From: Manis javanica
Taxonomy: Eukaryota > Chordata > Mammalia > Pholidota > Manidae
Length of the DNA: 64,000 nt
Assembly (NCBI RefSeq): GCF_040802235.1
Contig: NC_133161.1
Span: 149,907,121 to 149,971,120, forward strand
Reading direction: 5' to 3'
The position numbers and the translations under genes are program-made. This document shows, piece after piece, positions 1 through 34,600 of this stretch. Each line of letters opens with the position of its first letter. Within the stretch, counting starts at the first letter, position 1. The notes under the pieces are model-generated. The model did no database searches. It was not told where the DNA came from and was given only the letters and a program-made list of their open reading frames with translations.

Positions 1-756
1 AAAATTAAAAGGCTTATAGAAAAACAGTATTTTCTATCTCAGAGAAGCAAAAAAGACTTAGATTTGGATCCTCCTTGTTTAAGAGTTTTGTTTTTAATTA
101 CTATACTTAGCATTCTGCAATCATGTTTTAAGTGTCATTATTCTTCAAGCCAGAGAATATTCAATAATTTTATGTCAAAATAATTGTTTTTGCAAAACTG
201 TTTTCAAGAAAAGCAAAGCATTCTTAAACTGAAAGGATTAAGAGATAAACAAGATAGTTCATTTTCTTGAATAGCACTAAGAAGAAACAATGACAAATTT
301 TTCATTTTAAAGCAAACATCTAAATAACTAAATCATTTTCCTTTCAGCTAATTATCTTAGCACCTTAACCAATCAAACAGAAGATGACTTAATCTCTGTG
401 TTAACCCTAGTTAACACTTAAACCCTAGTCAACCCAACTGGTAAACATGCTTTTAAAAATAGGGCCTGAATGAGAAGAGAGGATACATTAGGAAACTAGA
501 GTATCAATACTCAGGAAAACACACAATAATTTGGAATTCACATTAATGGAGCATATCATCTTTGCTTCTGTATATGAATGACAGCACATTTCTATCTATA
601 GACGGCTAGCCAGTGAAATTAGACAAAAGAAAACACAGTTCTGGTCAAGCTATTTCATTCATAAGTAATGCACCAAAGGATCTAACAGGCTGGACAAGAC
701 ACTTTGCAGGGACAAACTGCAAAAACAAAACAAAAAAAAAGCCAAATGAAACTCAC
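1..756. other. DLAT intron (between exons 8 and 9), AT-rich
   Basis: No exon, RNA gene or recognisable repeat seen. The next DLAT exon should lie left of position 1. Confidence 0.6.
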
Positions 757-20550
<19,794 letters not shown>

Positions 20551-21060
20551 CGCGCCCCGAAGCCCGCGGCCCGGCGCCGACGCCGTCTCCGGAGTGACCT
20601 CCCCGCGAGCCGGGCGGCGCCGCCGTCAGCCACGACGCGCAGCCGCGCGCGGTCGCAAAGCGCGCCCGGAGCCCCGCCCCCGGCCCGGAAGCGGTGGGGC
20701 CTGAGCGGCGGGAGCCCGAGGCCGGGCGCGGGGGACGCGCAGAGCCGGGCGGGCGGCCGGCCGAGGTGGAGGCTCAGCTCTGCGGCGAGCGGCCCCGGGG
20801 CGACGGCCCTGCCGCCGAACGGGGCCGCCCGGGGCTGGCGAACAGCGGAGGCCAGGGCGGGCCTTCGGAGTCGGTGAGGGAAAGGCTACAGGCGCGGGCG
20901 CGCTTTGCCGGTTGGGCTGCCGCCCCGTCGTCAGGAACGGCCCGTTTCGGAGCGGAGGGCGAGCCTGAGGGCGGGGGAAGCACGTGCTGCCTGTGTCCCC
21001 AAGTCCCTAGTGCCGCGGCCGGAGAACCCGGGCGACGCAAGAAGTAGAGAAACCGGCACC

Positions 21061-22424
21061 TGCCAACGTGCTCGACCTTGCTGGTGATGAAACATGTGGA
21101 AAATTGTAACAGCCGGGAGGTCTAAAAACCCAGTATTGACGAGATTGCCGAGCGGCACTCGTTGGAGGGCACCGAACAGTGATTGTTTTTAGGAATGGCA
21201 ATACGGTAATAAATAATGAGAAAAAAGGGTTTACGTCTTTCCCCCAAATCCTATTCTAGTATTCTTAAGGCACTCAAAACAAGGTAAAAACATTTTTAGT
21301 ATTTTCATAACAGCAAAAGACTTGGAAGTACGTGACTAGCCAAACGAGAGGAAAAGATTACGTAGAATGGCTCCCTAACAGAGAACCATGCAGACAGTAC
21401 GACTGCGAAATAAAAAACAAGATGAAATGTAAGGACACATTTGAACTAATATTAAGCACTTACTGTTACAGTTTTGTAGCAATACTTATGAGTAGCAATC
21501 CAAAGAATAATTGTAACTGTGAAAGGGCCCACGCTGTAACTTTATGAATTTTAAAGATGTTTGAACCATTTTGAATTGGCTAAAATATCTACTTCCACCG
21601 CATCCGAATTCAGTAACTGGACCTAAATTAACTAACTGTGAGATGATCTTCAGTTTGCTCTTAAGTAGGCTTGCCTAAACCTTGTGCGTTTTGCAGTGCA
21701 TAGCAAGTTTGCGTTTGGAATATACTTCGGATGGGTGTAGCTGAGTCATAGGAGGGCACAGGTCAGACAGTCCGGGGTGGTAAGTGTGCCCTAGACAGGC
21801 TAGGAATGCTTGGGTTTGTTGTAACGGTCCTACCTTCAACAGATGGGATTAAGGAATTTAAAGAAAAGGAGGGCTGAGACTTGTAGAATGGTGATTTACT
21901 GATGTAAAATGGGCAGCTGGAAGAGGAATCGGTTGGTAACAAAAGACCGAGTTAAGCTCTTTACTATTTAATTTTAACATAATGATGGAATAACCCAAAA
22001 TGGCGTGTAATTAATAATTGAAAATATGTAATTGGAAATCAAGTGAAAGCACTCAGGGCTAAAGATTATAACATTTAAATTGAAGTGATAAATGAAGCCT
22101 ACGTAAGTTTCAGGAAGGCAGCTTTCAAATTTGGAAATCCTGGTTCTTCTAAATACATATTTCTGAAAATCCCTTGGTAATGTTTCTTGCTTTTGCATTA
22201 GAGAGGGGGCGTAGTTTACACTCTTGGGTTCATGTTTGCACATTTATATATAATTTGAAAAGAAGTGCTAAATCTATGAATTCTCTTTAATAGAAACACC
22301 CTATTTTGTGCTTACATTAGAAACACCAACAGTAAAATATCTGTAGCAAGAAAATAAACCTTATCTCCTCTCCCCAAGCAATGAGTAAACATGTTTCCAA
22401 GGAGATCACTTGAGGAAATTTACT
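21061..22424. other. Intergenic DNA between DLAT promoter and DIXDC1 3' end
   Basis: No conserved exon or clear repeat. The gap is short, as in human. Confidence 0.6.
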
Positions 22425-25400
22425 TACAGTAAGTATGAATGGTTTTATTGATCAAGTTCAGTCCATAAACACAAAATGATTAATGGTATTTAGTTTGCAA
22501 ACTCCCATTTTTTTCATAGTTTTTAAAAATTTTATTCACAGATCTGGTACATACAGGCAATTAAAACTGGTTATCACTTTGATAATCAGAAGCCTCTGGC
22601 ATAACATGGCCTTCATGAAAACACTGTAAAACAGGAGAATACATTTAATAACAACCTTGAAAGCAATGGTTGCAAAGATCCATGTTTCTAAGAAAATAAA
22701 ACTTTACATATGTAATTGAGCAAGCTATACTCTTAAATTCAGACAATAAAGTGTGCAATAATAATGCTTATTTTATGAAGAAAATGGAAATTATAATTAT
22801 GACCCAAATACCTCTAAGTAACTAGAGTCCCCCTGGATTGGATGTAGAGCATAAAGATATTTTCCCCAATTTACAACCATCCTGGTCCAAAACAGCTGAG
22901 AAATTGGTCCCTAGGAAGGATGGCCATTACCAAGGAAATTCAACCCAACTTCTTTAGGCACTTACTGTAGGGAGTTCCAATTCCAGCTAATTTAGGGGAC
23001 TGAGTAGAGTCTTCAGCTTTTAAATGGAGACTTTTTAAAGGAATTGAGCTATATACTAAACTAGTTTTTGTGAGAGGATCTTTTTTTTTTTTTTTTAATC
23101 TGACCGGGTTCAGAGATTATTTTAGGGACCCTAAACATCTTAGTTCCTTAGTTTTCTCAAAGACAGTGTTTGAGCAGTAGCAGGATAGACAACCCCACAC
23201 CAGGGCCATCAGGGGCAGTGTGAGCAGGTAGGTCTGAGGCATGGCAGCACAGCTCCGCGTGTCAGACTGGAACTATTCCAGCCAGAACGTACCCGTGCAC
23301 ACTTCCTTACAAGGCTCCTCGTCTTCAGAAACTGGAATAAGGATTATCGCATTTACACAAGAACTATAGGGGTGACATCTTGTAATGGGTGCTTACCTAT
23401 TACCCATGGCACATGAGAGTATCTCCTTTTCTCCCCTGAGCCCAACTTCAGCTTCCTGTGGAGAAACCACGCAGCCCCTTTTCCAAAGGACATGGAGAGA
23501 AAAGACTACGGCAGAGGACTTTGAACATCTTCTCTGATTTAATTTTCCCTGGAAAGTTAAATTCTACATAACGGTAAGAATGGTTTCTGTAAGAAACTGA
23601 TAAGTAAAAACTGATTTAAGAGGCAGACATTCAAGATAAACTGTACTGGAAATACTATAACAAAATTTGGCCTGAGGAACCTCATGCTGTTTAATATAGC
23701 AAAACACTGAAATTCATGCAACAGAGAAACATGACAGAGGACTTTTTCTCCAGACTTCCTGGTGGGGGGTGGGGGTGGGGTCAGGGGGAAACACCATATA
23801 TTTTTCTTCTTCTCTTTGCTTTCATAATGAATTATTCTTGCTTTAGACTCAGCTTCCAAAACTTTCCCAGCAATTTCTGATGAGCAATCATTCTTCAGTA
23901 GGAGACCAGGTAAACTTGCACGAAAGACATCAGGTGTTTTGAGCTCCTATTGTGAGAGGAGCAAGTAGATCACATAAAACTACCTCCACAGCTAACATGG
24001 CAGGTAGAACTGAAACAGGAGTTAGTTGTCATGAAAATACTTGTAACAAAATAAAGCTTGTTCTGAAACGACAAGGGCTGGTAAGAAGAGAGGAGCCTGT
24101 GTAAAAGCTCCGGGGTTCTCTAGAAAACCGACACAGATCTGGAATGTGAGGATGGACAGAACTTACTCGTTATAAAAATAGACATGGTTCTTAGACAAAA
24201 AGCAAATGCGTACAAAATAATTCTCCAAATATGAACTAGTTAAAAAGACACATCTATAGAAACAACAAAAGGTCTATTTCAGAGCTCCAGCAAGTTGTCT
24301 GTTGAGATGACTGAAAAGGGGAAATGAACTAGAAACAGACAGCTCAGGAACCCAGAACTGATCTGACTCCTGCTTGGCAGTGTGCATTGGTCGCAGGCGG
24401 ACTGCTTTTGGGAATATATATGTATCTATGTACAGATACAAAGATTTATTAATTGCTGCTTGGTTAATGGTACCTGGTGAGTGAAGGAGAAAACCCAAAT
24501 TATTAAGTAATCTGTGGAAGTTTAACTCTTCCAGTTTCTACACTTGACAATGTTGCACATGAGAAAGGATTCTAGGTTTTTTCACCCAGAATCAACCCTG
24601 CCATTTATTCCATGCTCATGATTTCTATTGTGCCCTAAAGAATCAGCCTAGACTAGTTGTATAACAGAAAATGGCTCTGGCCTTGAAATGAAGAAGGGCA
24701 GACCATGCTCAGTACTCATAAGTCACAAATACTGGAATTAATGGCCTCCTTGTGACAGCAGTGGAGACGCCATGAGCTAAAGAAAGTCATGGGGAAAAGA
24801 CGGCCAAGAAGATACGGGTCGGAGCACCTTTCCACACCCGCCTGGGTTTATAAGGAGACTTCCACTCCTTACATCTTTCAAACACAAAGTTCATCAGTTG
24901 GAAGGAAGAAAAGGTGGCTCTAAAGTGAACGAGTCCCCAGAGAGAACGAGCAGTACATGAAATACGCCCTCAATAGGCTACAGGACAAGCTGCAGGACCA
25001 GTTAAGACACAAAAGGCAGCCTGAGGCCTATGTGGTCACGGTTCTAGCACAGCCCGGGCAGTCCTCCAGCAACCAACTCAGCACCACCCATGTGCAGTCC
25101 AGGGTTCCCGAGGAGCAAGCCTTCGTCTTCGGGACCGCCTCGTGAGTTATTCCTGGGTTGTAACAGCTGCGAGGAAGCACACGGCCAGAACCTTTGCCTG
25201 TGATTGCAAATGCTGGGACTGATCGCTGCAGCTGTTGAGGCCAATTAAACAAATACTGTCGTGATGCATCCAATTTCCAGGTTCCAGATATAGCAGCCAT
25301 GCCTCTGTAGGAGTGGGGTCATCCATCCCCATTGGTTAAGGCCTTCGGTTCGTTGTCTGCAGAGGAGAATAAAACACCATGTTCCCATGGACAAGCAACT

Positions 25401-25616
25401 CCAGATGAACCCATGGTCTACATTTGGACAGAGATTTTAAGTATCACAAATGCCAGGTACGGAAACAGGACTGGCCTGTGGCTGTCAGAGCTGGAGAAGC
25501 TTCTGTTTTGGCAGCTGGAACTAGAGACTTCTCAGTGTATTCTGGTTTGTCCTCTTTCCTGAGTGAAGCAGCCAGGGAGTATTAAGTCCCACAAGCCCCG
25601 GGTGTAATACTCGGCA
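22425..25616 (-). other. DIXDC1: DIXDC1 3' UTR
   Basis: About 3.2 kb follow the stop codon without any further conserved gene. The human 3' UTR is similarly long. Two minus-strand AATAAA signals lie at 22531-22536 and 22444-22449; the second gives the longest likely end near 22425. Short open frames here have no recognisable content. The exact end is inferred. Confidence 0.7.
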
Positions 25617-28600
25617 TTAATTCTCTCCATGGTCTTCTTCCACCCAGGCTACAATTTTTCCTTCCCATCCAGGGATGGCATCATCATCGTGGAAAACCTA
25701 GGGGAAGAAAAGAAGCTACAGTGAAAAATAACAGAGTAAGATGGGGAGTCTCACTAAACAACAGGTGCTGACAGAAGACCAGAAACATACAGGGCAAGAA
25801 AGTGGGTGAGAAGCCTGAGTTAGTCTTCTGTGCCCCTTGGTTTTGTCCATAGAGTCATACCAGTTTTATATGTAAGTTCCACATCTGTGAAACAGTAGAG
25901 GGGCCTAACATTGCTTTGTTTATAGGGATTTGAATTAGTATGAATTAATAAATTGCTAAGTGTAGAGCCCTTTGGACTTTGAGGAGAAAGAAGAGGTATG
26001 ACCACTAGAAAAAATGAGGAACAGGAGAATTTTGGTCCCAGGAATTGTAAAGAAAGGTTAGAAAGAAGAGCAGTCTTAACATGTCTGCATGTAGTTCATT
26101 CATTTCCTAAGTCACTATTAGAACAGGGTTTTTTTTAAAAATATTTCAGTGAGGAAGTCTTTACAAAATAAAATACTGGGTATTCCATCCAGTAACCACA
26201 ATGAAAGCACTTGGGATACATCATAACCCAGAACTCTTCCAGAAAATGTCTGTTTTTGGCAGATGGATTAAAAGAAGCATAAGCTAAAAAACAGCCAAGG
26301 AGCTGAGAATAAGCAGAGGTGACTTCCCAGAAGTTCCTCGTTTTCATCATCCAAGGAACTTCCGCAATACACAGCTCTGCATATTGATGCCTATTTTTTT
26401 TTGCTCTCTAAAAGCAGAACATTTCCTAAGATTTGACTACAGATAGGGAAGGGACACCAAAGCCAAGCTTTTGTTCAAGTTTAAGTCCTTTATTTTCCCT
26501 CATAAAACTTCTCCCTTTTTAAAATAAAAATTTATCCAAGTTTAGTGAAAGTTATTAAGTTTTTGAACTACTAAAGAAGCTATCAACTTCTTGGGCAATT
26601 ACCTCAGTCTAGAGTACAGACACACCACAGAGATTTGCAGGTTCAGTTCCAGACCACGGCAATGCAGCGAATATCACAGGAAAGCGAGGCAAATGAATTT
26701 TCTGGTTTCCCAATGCAGACACAAGTTACGTTTACACTGTACTATAGTCTGTTAAGTGAGCAACAGCAGTATTTCTAAGCAAACAATGTGCATACCTTAA
26801 TTAAAAAATATTTTACTGCTAAAAAATATTAACCATCATCTGAGCTTTCAGTGAGTCGTCATCCTTTTTCTGGGGAGGACCTTGCCCGGGTGGGTGCTGG
26901 TTCGCCACGGTGATGGTCGCTGCACGGCGGGGTGGCCGCGGCAAGTCCTTAAAATAAGACAACTGAGGTTTGCTGCATCGACTGACTCTCCCTTTCATGA
27001 ACGATGTTTCTGCAGCATGTGATGCTGTTTAATAGCATTTTACCCACAGTAAAACTCCTTTCACAGCTGGAGTCTGCACAAACCCTGCACTGCTTTATTA
27101 ACTAAGTTTGTGTAAAATTCTCAATCCTTTGTCGTCATTTCAACAGTCTTCGCCAGGAGTAGATTCCATCTCAAGAACCCCGTTTCTTTGCTCACACATA
27201 AGCAGCAACTCCTCATTGTTCCAAGTTTTATCATGGGATTGCAACCAATTCAGTCACATCTTCAGGCTCCACTTCTAATTCTAGCTCTCTTGCTGTTTCC
27301 ACCACATCTGCAATGACTTCCTCCACTGACGTCTGGAACCCTTCAAAGTCATCCATGAAGGTTGGGATCACTTTCTTCCAAACTCCAGTTAATGTTCATA
27401 TTTTGACCTCTTCTCAGAATCACAAATGTTCTAAGTAGCACCTAAACTGTGAATCCTTTCCAGAAGGTTTTCAGTTTACTTTGTCCACATCCACCGGAGG
27501 AATCTATCTATGGCACCTATAGCCTTACAAAGTGTATTTGGAAGCTGAAATTACTCTTTGTCCATGGGCAGCAGAGTGGCTGTTGTGTTAGCAGGCATGA
27601 AAACGACACTGACCTCATTGTCCATCCGCATCAGAGCTCTTGGGTGAGCAGGTGCTTTGTCAATGAGCAATAATATTTTGAAAAGAGTCTTTTTTTCTGA
27701 GCAGCAGATCTCAGCAGTGGGTTTAAAATACTCAGTAAACCATGTTGTAAACAGCTGTGCTGTCACCCAGGCTTTGTTGCTGCATTTGGAGAGCACAGGC
27801 ACGGTAGATGGAGCATCATTCTTAAGGGCTCTGGCAGTTTCAGAATGGTCAGTGAGCACTTGAAGGCTTCCACTTGAAGTCACCAGCTGTGTCAGCCCCT
27901 AACAAGAGGGTCAGCCTTTGGAGCTTTGAAGCCAGGCACTGACCTCCCCTCTCTAGCTGTGAAAGTCCCAGATGAGGCTGTTTTGTGAAAATCTGTTGTT
28001 CAGTGTAGCCACCTTCATGAATGATCTCAGCCAGATCTGGGTGACTTGCAGCTTCTCCATCAGCACCTGCTGCTGCACCTGTACTTTTCTGTCATGGCAA
28101 TGGCTCTTCCCTTAAACTTCAGAACCAACCTCTGCTAGCTTCAGACTTCTCTTCTGCAGCTTCTTCCTCTCTCTAAGATGTACAGAATTGAAGAGAGTCG
28201 GGGCCTTGCTCTGGATGAGGCTTTGGCTTAAGGGAATGTTGTGGCTGGTTTGATCGTCTATCCAAACCACAAAAACTTTCTCTTTATCAGCAATTAGGCT
28301 GTTTCATCTTTTATCATTCATGTGTTCACTGGAGTAGCATTTTCCTTTGCGTCTTGCCAATGCGTTTCAGCCCTGGGCAAGTTCAGTATGGATTCAATGT
28401 GACCAAAGAAAATGACAGTAAAATGCTTCTTTAGAGTGGAAGGGTTACACCCAACTTTATTTCCACGATGGCAGGTCAATCACTAAAATCCCATTCACTC
28501 AGAGAGAGTCTGTATGCAGCAAGCTCTCTCCACCTATGGGCCTCTGTGCCCACACAGCCATCCTCCGGGCCTCTCTGCACAGTCGTCCTGAACAGCCGTC

Positions 28601-31600
28601 CTCTGGGCCTCTGTCCTCAGTGCTGTCACCACTCCAGCCTCTGCTCTGCTCTGCTGCAGCCTTGCAGCCCTGCCACCACATTGCACACACACCACTGGGT
28701 AGCTCTTTATATAGAGTCAGTAGCAACGTATTGCCCACACGTGTGTAGTGAGCCAGTCGACCAGGGCCAGGTGAGAGTCCTGGCCATACGACCTTTCATT
28801 TTATCCAAAGCTTGACTAACTGGCATAAGAGGCTCTCAGCCTAGCTTAGGTTTCAACACACCTTCCTCACTAAGCTTGATCATTTCTAGCTTTTGGTTTA
28901 GAGTGACTCTTTCACTTGAACAGTCAGAGGCCATTGTAGGGTTATTAACTACCCTAATTTCAATATTGTTGTATCTCAGTGAATAGGGAGGTCCGAGGAA
29001 GAGAAAGATGGGGACAAACAGTTGGTCAGTGGAACAGTCCGAGCACATGTATTTATCATTTAAGTCGCTGTGTTTAATGGGTGTGGTTTGTGGTGCTCCA
29101 AAACCATTATAGTAGTAACATCAAAGATCACTGGTCACAGATATCATAACAAATGTAATAACAATGAAAGTTTGAAATATTGTGAGAATTACCAAAATTG
29201 TGACACAGAGACACAAAGTGAGGAAATGCTGTTGGAAAAATGGCACCAGTAAACCTGCTCCATGCAGTGTTGTCACAGAACAATTTGTTAAAAAATGCAG
29301 TATCTGCAAAGAGCAATGAAATGTGGTCTGCCTGTAACCAGGCTGGTGTGCATCCCTGGGTGACTCCTCTGCCCCGGTCAGGGAACTCGGGTACTTCTCG
29401 GTTCCAGGCTTTGAGGAAGTGGGTTTGGGGTTCAGAATGGTCAGTACCACCACCCAGACTGCCCATGGGTTCCATACCTCCTCTTTGACAGTGCCAAACT
29501 CAGGATCCAACGCTTTGAAGTGATACCGGTGACTCCCTTCCCGGTCAATAGCTGCTTTAAAGTCTTTCAGTGTCACCTCCCCCAACCTGCACAAAAGGAG
29601 AGATTCCCAAAACAGACTGTTCATCAGTAAGTTGGAGTAGATGTCAGCTTTACACCTAGGCCCGTGCCAAAGACTCTCCAGGCAGAAATAGTACAGCCTT
29701 TCCAGGGTGACTCCTGAGAGCCCAGACAGTTCTAAAACAGCAGAGGTTAGGGGCCAGACATATCAGGGAAGGAGAATGAAATTTAAAATAGATGTGTTGT
29801 TTCAGGAGCAGCCAGATCACTTTCCTCCGGAAATAAGACGAAGTCTCTGAAATCAAATTTGTTGAACTATCAAAATGTCTAGGTTCTCTTGATTTCCTTT
29901 TTTTGAAACAATATTCCATTTCTCTAGGATGGAATAATTAAATCAAATATCACTATCTTCAGAAAGCTCCCCTCTAACCCAGCCCAAGTAAGCAGACTCT
30001 CTTGGAAAGGGAAATCCTATCACTCTCTCCATATTAGGTTCCAGAGTTTTAAAACATTTTATTTCAAAGCCACTGGCCTTAGAAAGGAGTATATTAGCCA
30101 AGTGTTGGAAAACTTTTAACATGAATTCCTGACAGGTTAGCTGTGATTACTGAACAGGAATAAAGATCAGTGAGTGTAGCCTTGGAGCACCAGGCTGCAA
30201 TCCTTGGCTGTTGGCAGGAGCTATTTTGAGCACTTAAAAAAATATTTTTCCTAACTTGGAACATATATGCACACCAAGATTGGAAGCACTACCTCTGTGT
30301 CTGTACCTAGCAGATCATGACTTGTCCCTTGTAATGCCACCAGCTAGTGGTGAAGCTGGAACCAGAATCTGTTCTCGTCACACCACACTGCTTCTGCAAC
30401 AGCCTCTCAGCTGGTGGGGAGGCTGGGACTCCTGGCTCTCCCTCCCTCCTTGTTGAGAGACATACCAACCCCAGAACCTCACCTCTTTGGTATATTGACC
30501 ATGAAGGGCGTAAGTGACCGGTCAGTGAAATAGAGCACTTTCGTGCAGGCGCTGCTGACAGCTGGAGAGCTTGGGGCGTGAGGCAGCTCTGCAATCGGAG
30601 AGACTTTGGTCAGAACACCCCATTTGCTCCCAGCCACCCCCCATTTCCAGTTATTCAAAATGCCCCAGGAGAATTGAGCTGCCTGAGGCCTCAGCACAGC
30701 TTTCACCCCCTTCCAAGCACCATGTCCCTGGGGTACCCATGGACACACGAGGTGCCTTGGACATGGATGTCGTTACAAGAACCATCATTTCTCATCCCCT
30801 CCAGGAATTTCTAGCAGAGGAGCAGCAACAGTTCTAACACACATTGTTGCTAAGAGTCAGAAGTCAAAGCAGCCTGCAAGATTTCAGCTCCGGGAGAATG
30901 GACACATGGCAGGAGCTGCAGACATTGCCAACATTTAAATTTTGGAGGTCAGTGGTAGAGAATGCCATGCAATTCATTAAAAGGGAAATGAGTAGGAATG
31001 AGAATTACAGGAGTGAAGTAATCTTAGAAACTCGATTCCAAGGGGCCTCAGGCACCCAGTCTAAAAGGTACAAGACCTACCTTATCCCTTAGCTACACAG
31101 GATCTATATGTACCGGTCCCATGATTTTTAACTCAGGTTTCTTGATCCACATCTTGTCTCTACCCTTTGTACAGGTACTCATGGAAAAATTTAATTAATG
31201 AGTACTTGTGATTTTGACTTTAAGAGAACAGGAGAAAAGACCAATCAGAAATTTTTATCATAAGGACCAAAAAACAATAATTAAACTTTTATTAAAATTT
31301 CTCCTGCAATTCCACCTCCACATATTTTTTCTAAACTCATTCTAGACACTGATCCCTATAAAACTGGCAGCTACAGGAGTGGTTCTAGGAAGGGGCTTAA
31401 AATAAGGGAGAGTTAATGAGGATGCATTAATACAGGGGAGAAAGACAAGGGGACATTCTCTCTTCGCACAGCAATCTCAAGCTGTCAGGTTTCTTAAAGA
31501 ATGTCAAGTAATGAAACCTGTGTGCCATGATGCTCCTGCACTCTTGCACCCATAACACCTGGCACACAGAGCTATTTAATAAAACATTCACTCTTATCAT

Positions 31601-34600
31601 TAAATTTTAAGATTCATTCATTCCAGTCATTCGACAAGCATTTATTGAGCACCTACTATGTGCTAGATTTTGAGAATACAAAATCAATCCTATTTGGTTT
31701 CTGACCTTCAAGAGGTTGCAGTCTGATTTGAGTGACAGATATGATTACAATTACAATATACAATCAGATTTGTACAGACTGCACAGGAATACTGAAGATG
31801 GTGCAGTTAATCCCATCTGGAAGAGGTCTGAAAGGCCCCACTGCCGGAGAATCCTTGAGCAAAGCATCTTTAAAAAATCAGAGAAGTTGGAAAGAGCATT
31901 CCAAGAGGGAAGGACAGAAGTAAAGGCAGGAAAGGGAACCTGAGAGTCAGTAGGGCTGGAGAGTAAGGAACATATCATTGGGAAGCTGTGGAAGATGCGG
32001 ATAATAAGGCAGGCAGGAGCCAGATCACAAAGGACTGCCAGGCTGAGATCTGTAGGCATCAGCCTTAAGCTCTGGGGATATGCTAAAAATGGGCGATGCG
32101 ACCAGACTAGCCTTGAGCAAGGTCAGTCTAGGTGTAAAGTGTAGATGGGGGAAACTGGAAGACAGTAACCCTAGTACGAGGCAATCAGAACAGCCAGAAA
32201 GACGAGGAAGGGCAAGATGCGTCCCTACAGCTAGAAAAGGAGATGGATTCGAGATCTTTAGAAGGTAAAAGTCTTCTCAGTGCTTGGTATATAGTTGAAC
32301 ATTAGGGATAAAAGGGAAGAGTCCTGGGGTATGTGGTGGGGACTTGATAATGGGGAGAATCTAGTAACCACAATGTTGCTCATGTAATTGTATATTAATG
32401 GTACCAAAAGAAAAAAAAAGACAAAAATATATAAAATATCTACTTGTATGTTTTTTTTTTTTAAAAAAAGAGAAGGGTCATAAGAACAGATTGATGGTCT
32501 GAGAAAATAGATGCATGGTGGTACCATTGCCTTATGACATTGGTTTAAGATGTTTATTGGGTGTCTATTATGTATCAAGTACTAGAGATGCAAAAATAAA
32601 TTAGATACAACCCCATCCTTAAGGAGTTCATCATCTAGTGGGATGAAATAGCAAAGAGTTAGGACATAATGAAAAATATTGAAAATAATACTGCCATTGA
32701 CTGAACTGTGTGCTCAGTACCCATATGCTGAAGCCCTCAACCCCATGTGACTACTGCAGACTGGGCTTCTGAGGAGGGATTAAAATTAAGTGAGGTTGTA
32801 AATAAGAGTGGAGCCCTGATCCCACAGAACTGGTGCCCTTTACAATAGAAACACACCAGATCTCCTCCCCACATGAGGACACTAAGAACACGGCTGTCTG
32901 CAGGACAGGAAGACGGCCCTCGCCAGAACCTGCCCACACTGGCATCCTGACCTCAGACGTCAGCCTCCAGAACTGTGAGAAATAAACTGTCATTGAAGTC
33001 ATTCAGCCCATGGTATTTTGTTATGGCAGCCCAAGATGACTAATATAAATATTGTGTACACATTTTGGGTGAATTTCAAGGAAAATGTAATCGTGATATC
33101 AAACACCTCACAGAAGTCTAGGAAAGATAGGTTGGTCACTAGGTCATCGATGAGAATAATTTCAGGGGACTAGTGAAGAAAAAGACTTGAGTTGGATCAC
33201 ACAGACTTCTTGAGTGAAAAAGAACAAGAATGAAGGTGAACTAGTCTTACCCAACATTAAATCATGATAAAGTGGTAATGGGTACTTCAGTGTGGCATTA
33301 CTGTAAGAATCATGTACAAAGTTCAGGGAAGAAGTGACCCAGGAACACATCCCTGCCTTTATGTGTGTATGTAGTTAATACATGACTTTAAAAGGTATCA
33401 AAAATCAGTATTAGCTTTTAAATGTAGGTTTATGATCCATTTGGAATGAATAGCCTTTGCACTGTTGTCAAAAATCCGCTGGCCACACACACCTGAGTGT
33501 GTTCCGAACACTCTGTTCTGCCCACTGCTCCGTCTACCCATCTGCCTACACTGGTTGTTTGGATTACTCTGACCTCACAGTTCGTTTGAAATGTGTGGTC
33601 CTCCAATGACTGTTCTCATCTTTCTCAGGTTTTTTTTTGGAGGAGCTATTCTAATCCCTTCTTCCACATAAATTTTAGAATCAGCTTGTTTATATCTGCA
33701 AAAAGTCTGGTAGAATTTTTACTGAGATTGCACTGAAGCTGTAGGTCACCTGGGGAGAACGGGCCACCTAACAATGCTGAGTGCTCCAGCCTATCCATGT
33801 GCTAGAGTTCTCCGTTTATTCACATCTTTGGGTACTTCATCAGTTTGTAGTCCCCAGCATAGAAACATCACACTTATTTTGTAAGGTTTTTTGATCTTAC
33901 TATAAATGGTACTTAAAAGTTTTTTTCTATTTACAAATATTCATTGTTAGTATATATCAGAAGTATAACTGACTTTTTGTGTAAGGACATTGTGTCCTGT
34001 GCCCTTGCTAGACTCATTTATTAGTTATAGCAGCTTTCTTACAGTTCTTTGGCATTTGCTACATAGACAATGGAGTCATCTACAAATACAGGCTGTTTTA
34101 CATCTTCCTTTCCAACCTCTATGCCTTTTCTTTCTTTTTCCTCCATCTATGCTCATTAGAGATAGTGGTTTCAGAATCAGGGTAAAATAAAATGTGTTAC
34201 AAAGTATTCCTTCCTCTTCTGCTGTCTGGAAGAGTTTGTGTAGAATTGGTATTTTTTCTTCCTGAAGTGAACTCATCTGGTCCTGGACTTTTCATTGAAG
34301 GATGTAGCATTTTAGACTACAATTTCTTAAATAACTATAATTGTAGTTGGCCTATTTCCTCTTGAGTAAGTTTCAGTATCTTGTGTCTTTCAAGGAATTT
34401 ATCCATTTCACCAAAGCCATCAAATTTATGGCATAAAGTTGTTCCTTAATTATGCTTTTAATGTAAGGTTTATAGTGATGTCCCCTGTTTCCTTTCTGAT
34501 ATTAGTAATTTGTGTCTTCTCCCTTTTTTACTTGGACAGTCTGGCTACTGGTGTATCAATTTCATTAAATTCCGAGAACCAGCGTTTTGACTGATTCTAG

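Larger units (their letters stand above)
26617..29334 (-). mobile_element. Tigger1 DNA transposon (near full length, dead), with TA target duplication
   Basis: Starts CAGACACACC at 26617 and ends GTCTGCCTG at 29334, with TA directly outside both ends (26615-26616 and 29335-29336). Inside, the minus strand retains transposase pieces, the clearest at 27551-27883 with [20 protein letters not shown], the DDE-superfamily signature of pogo/Tigger. Frames are broken many times. It lies in the last DIXDC1 intron, 143 bp from the DIX exon donor, and carries a nested LTR-like insert at about 28352-28816. Confidence 0.93.
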
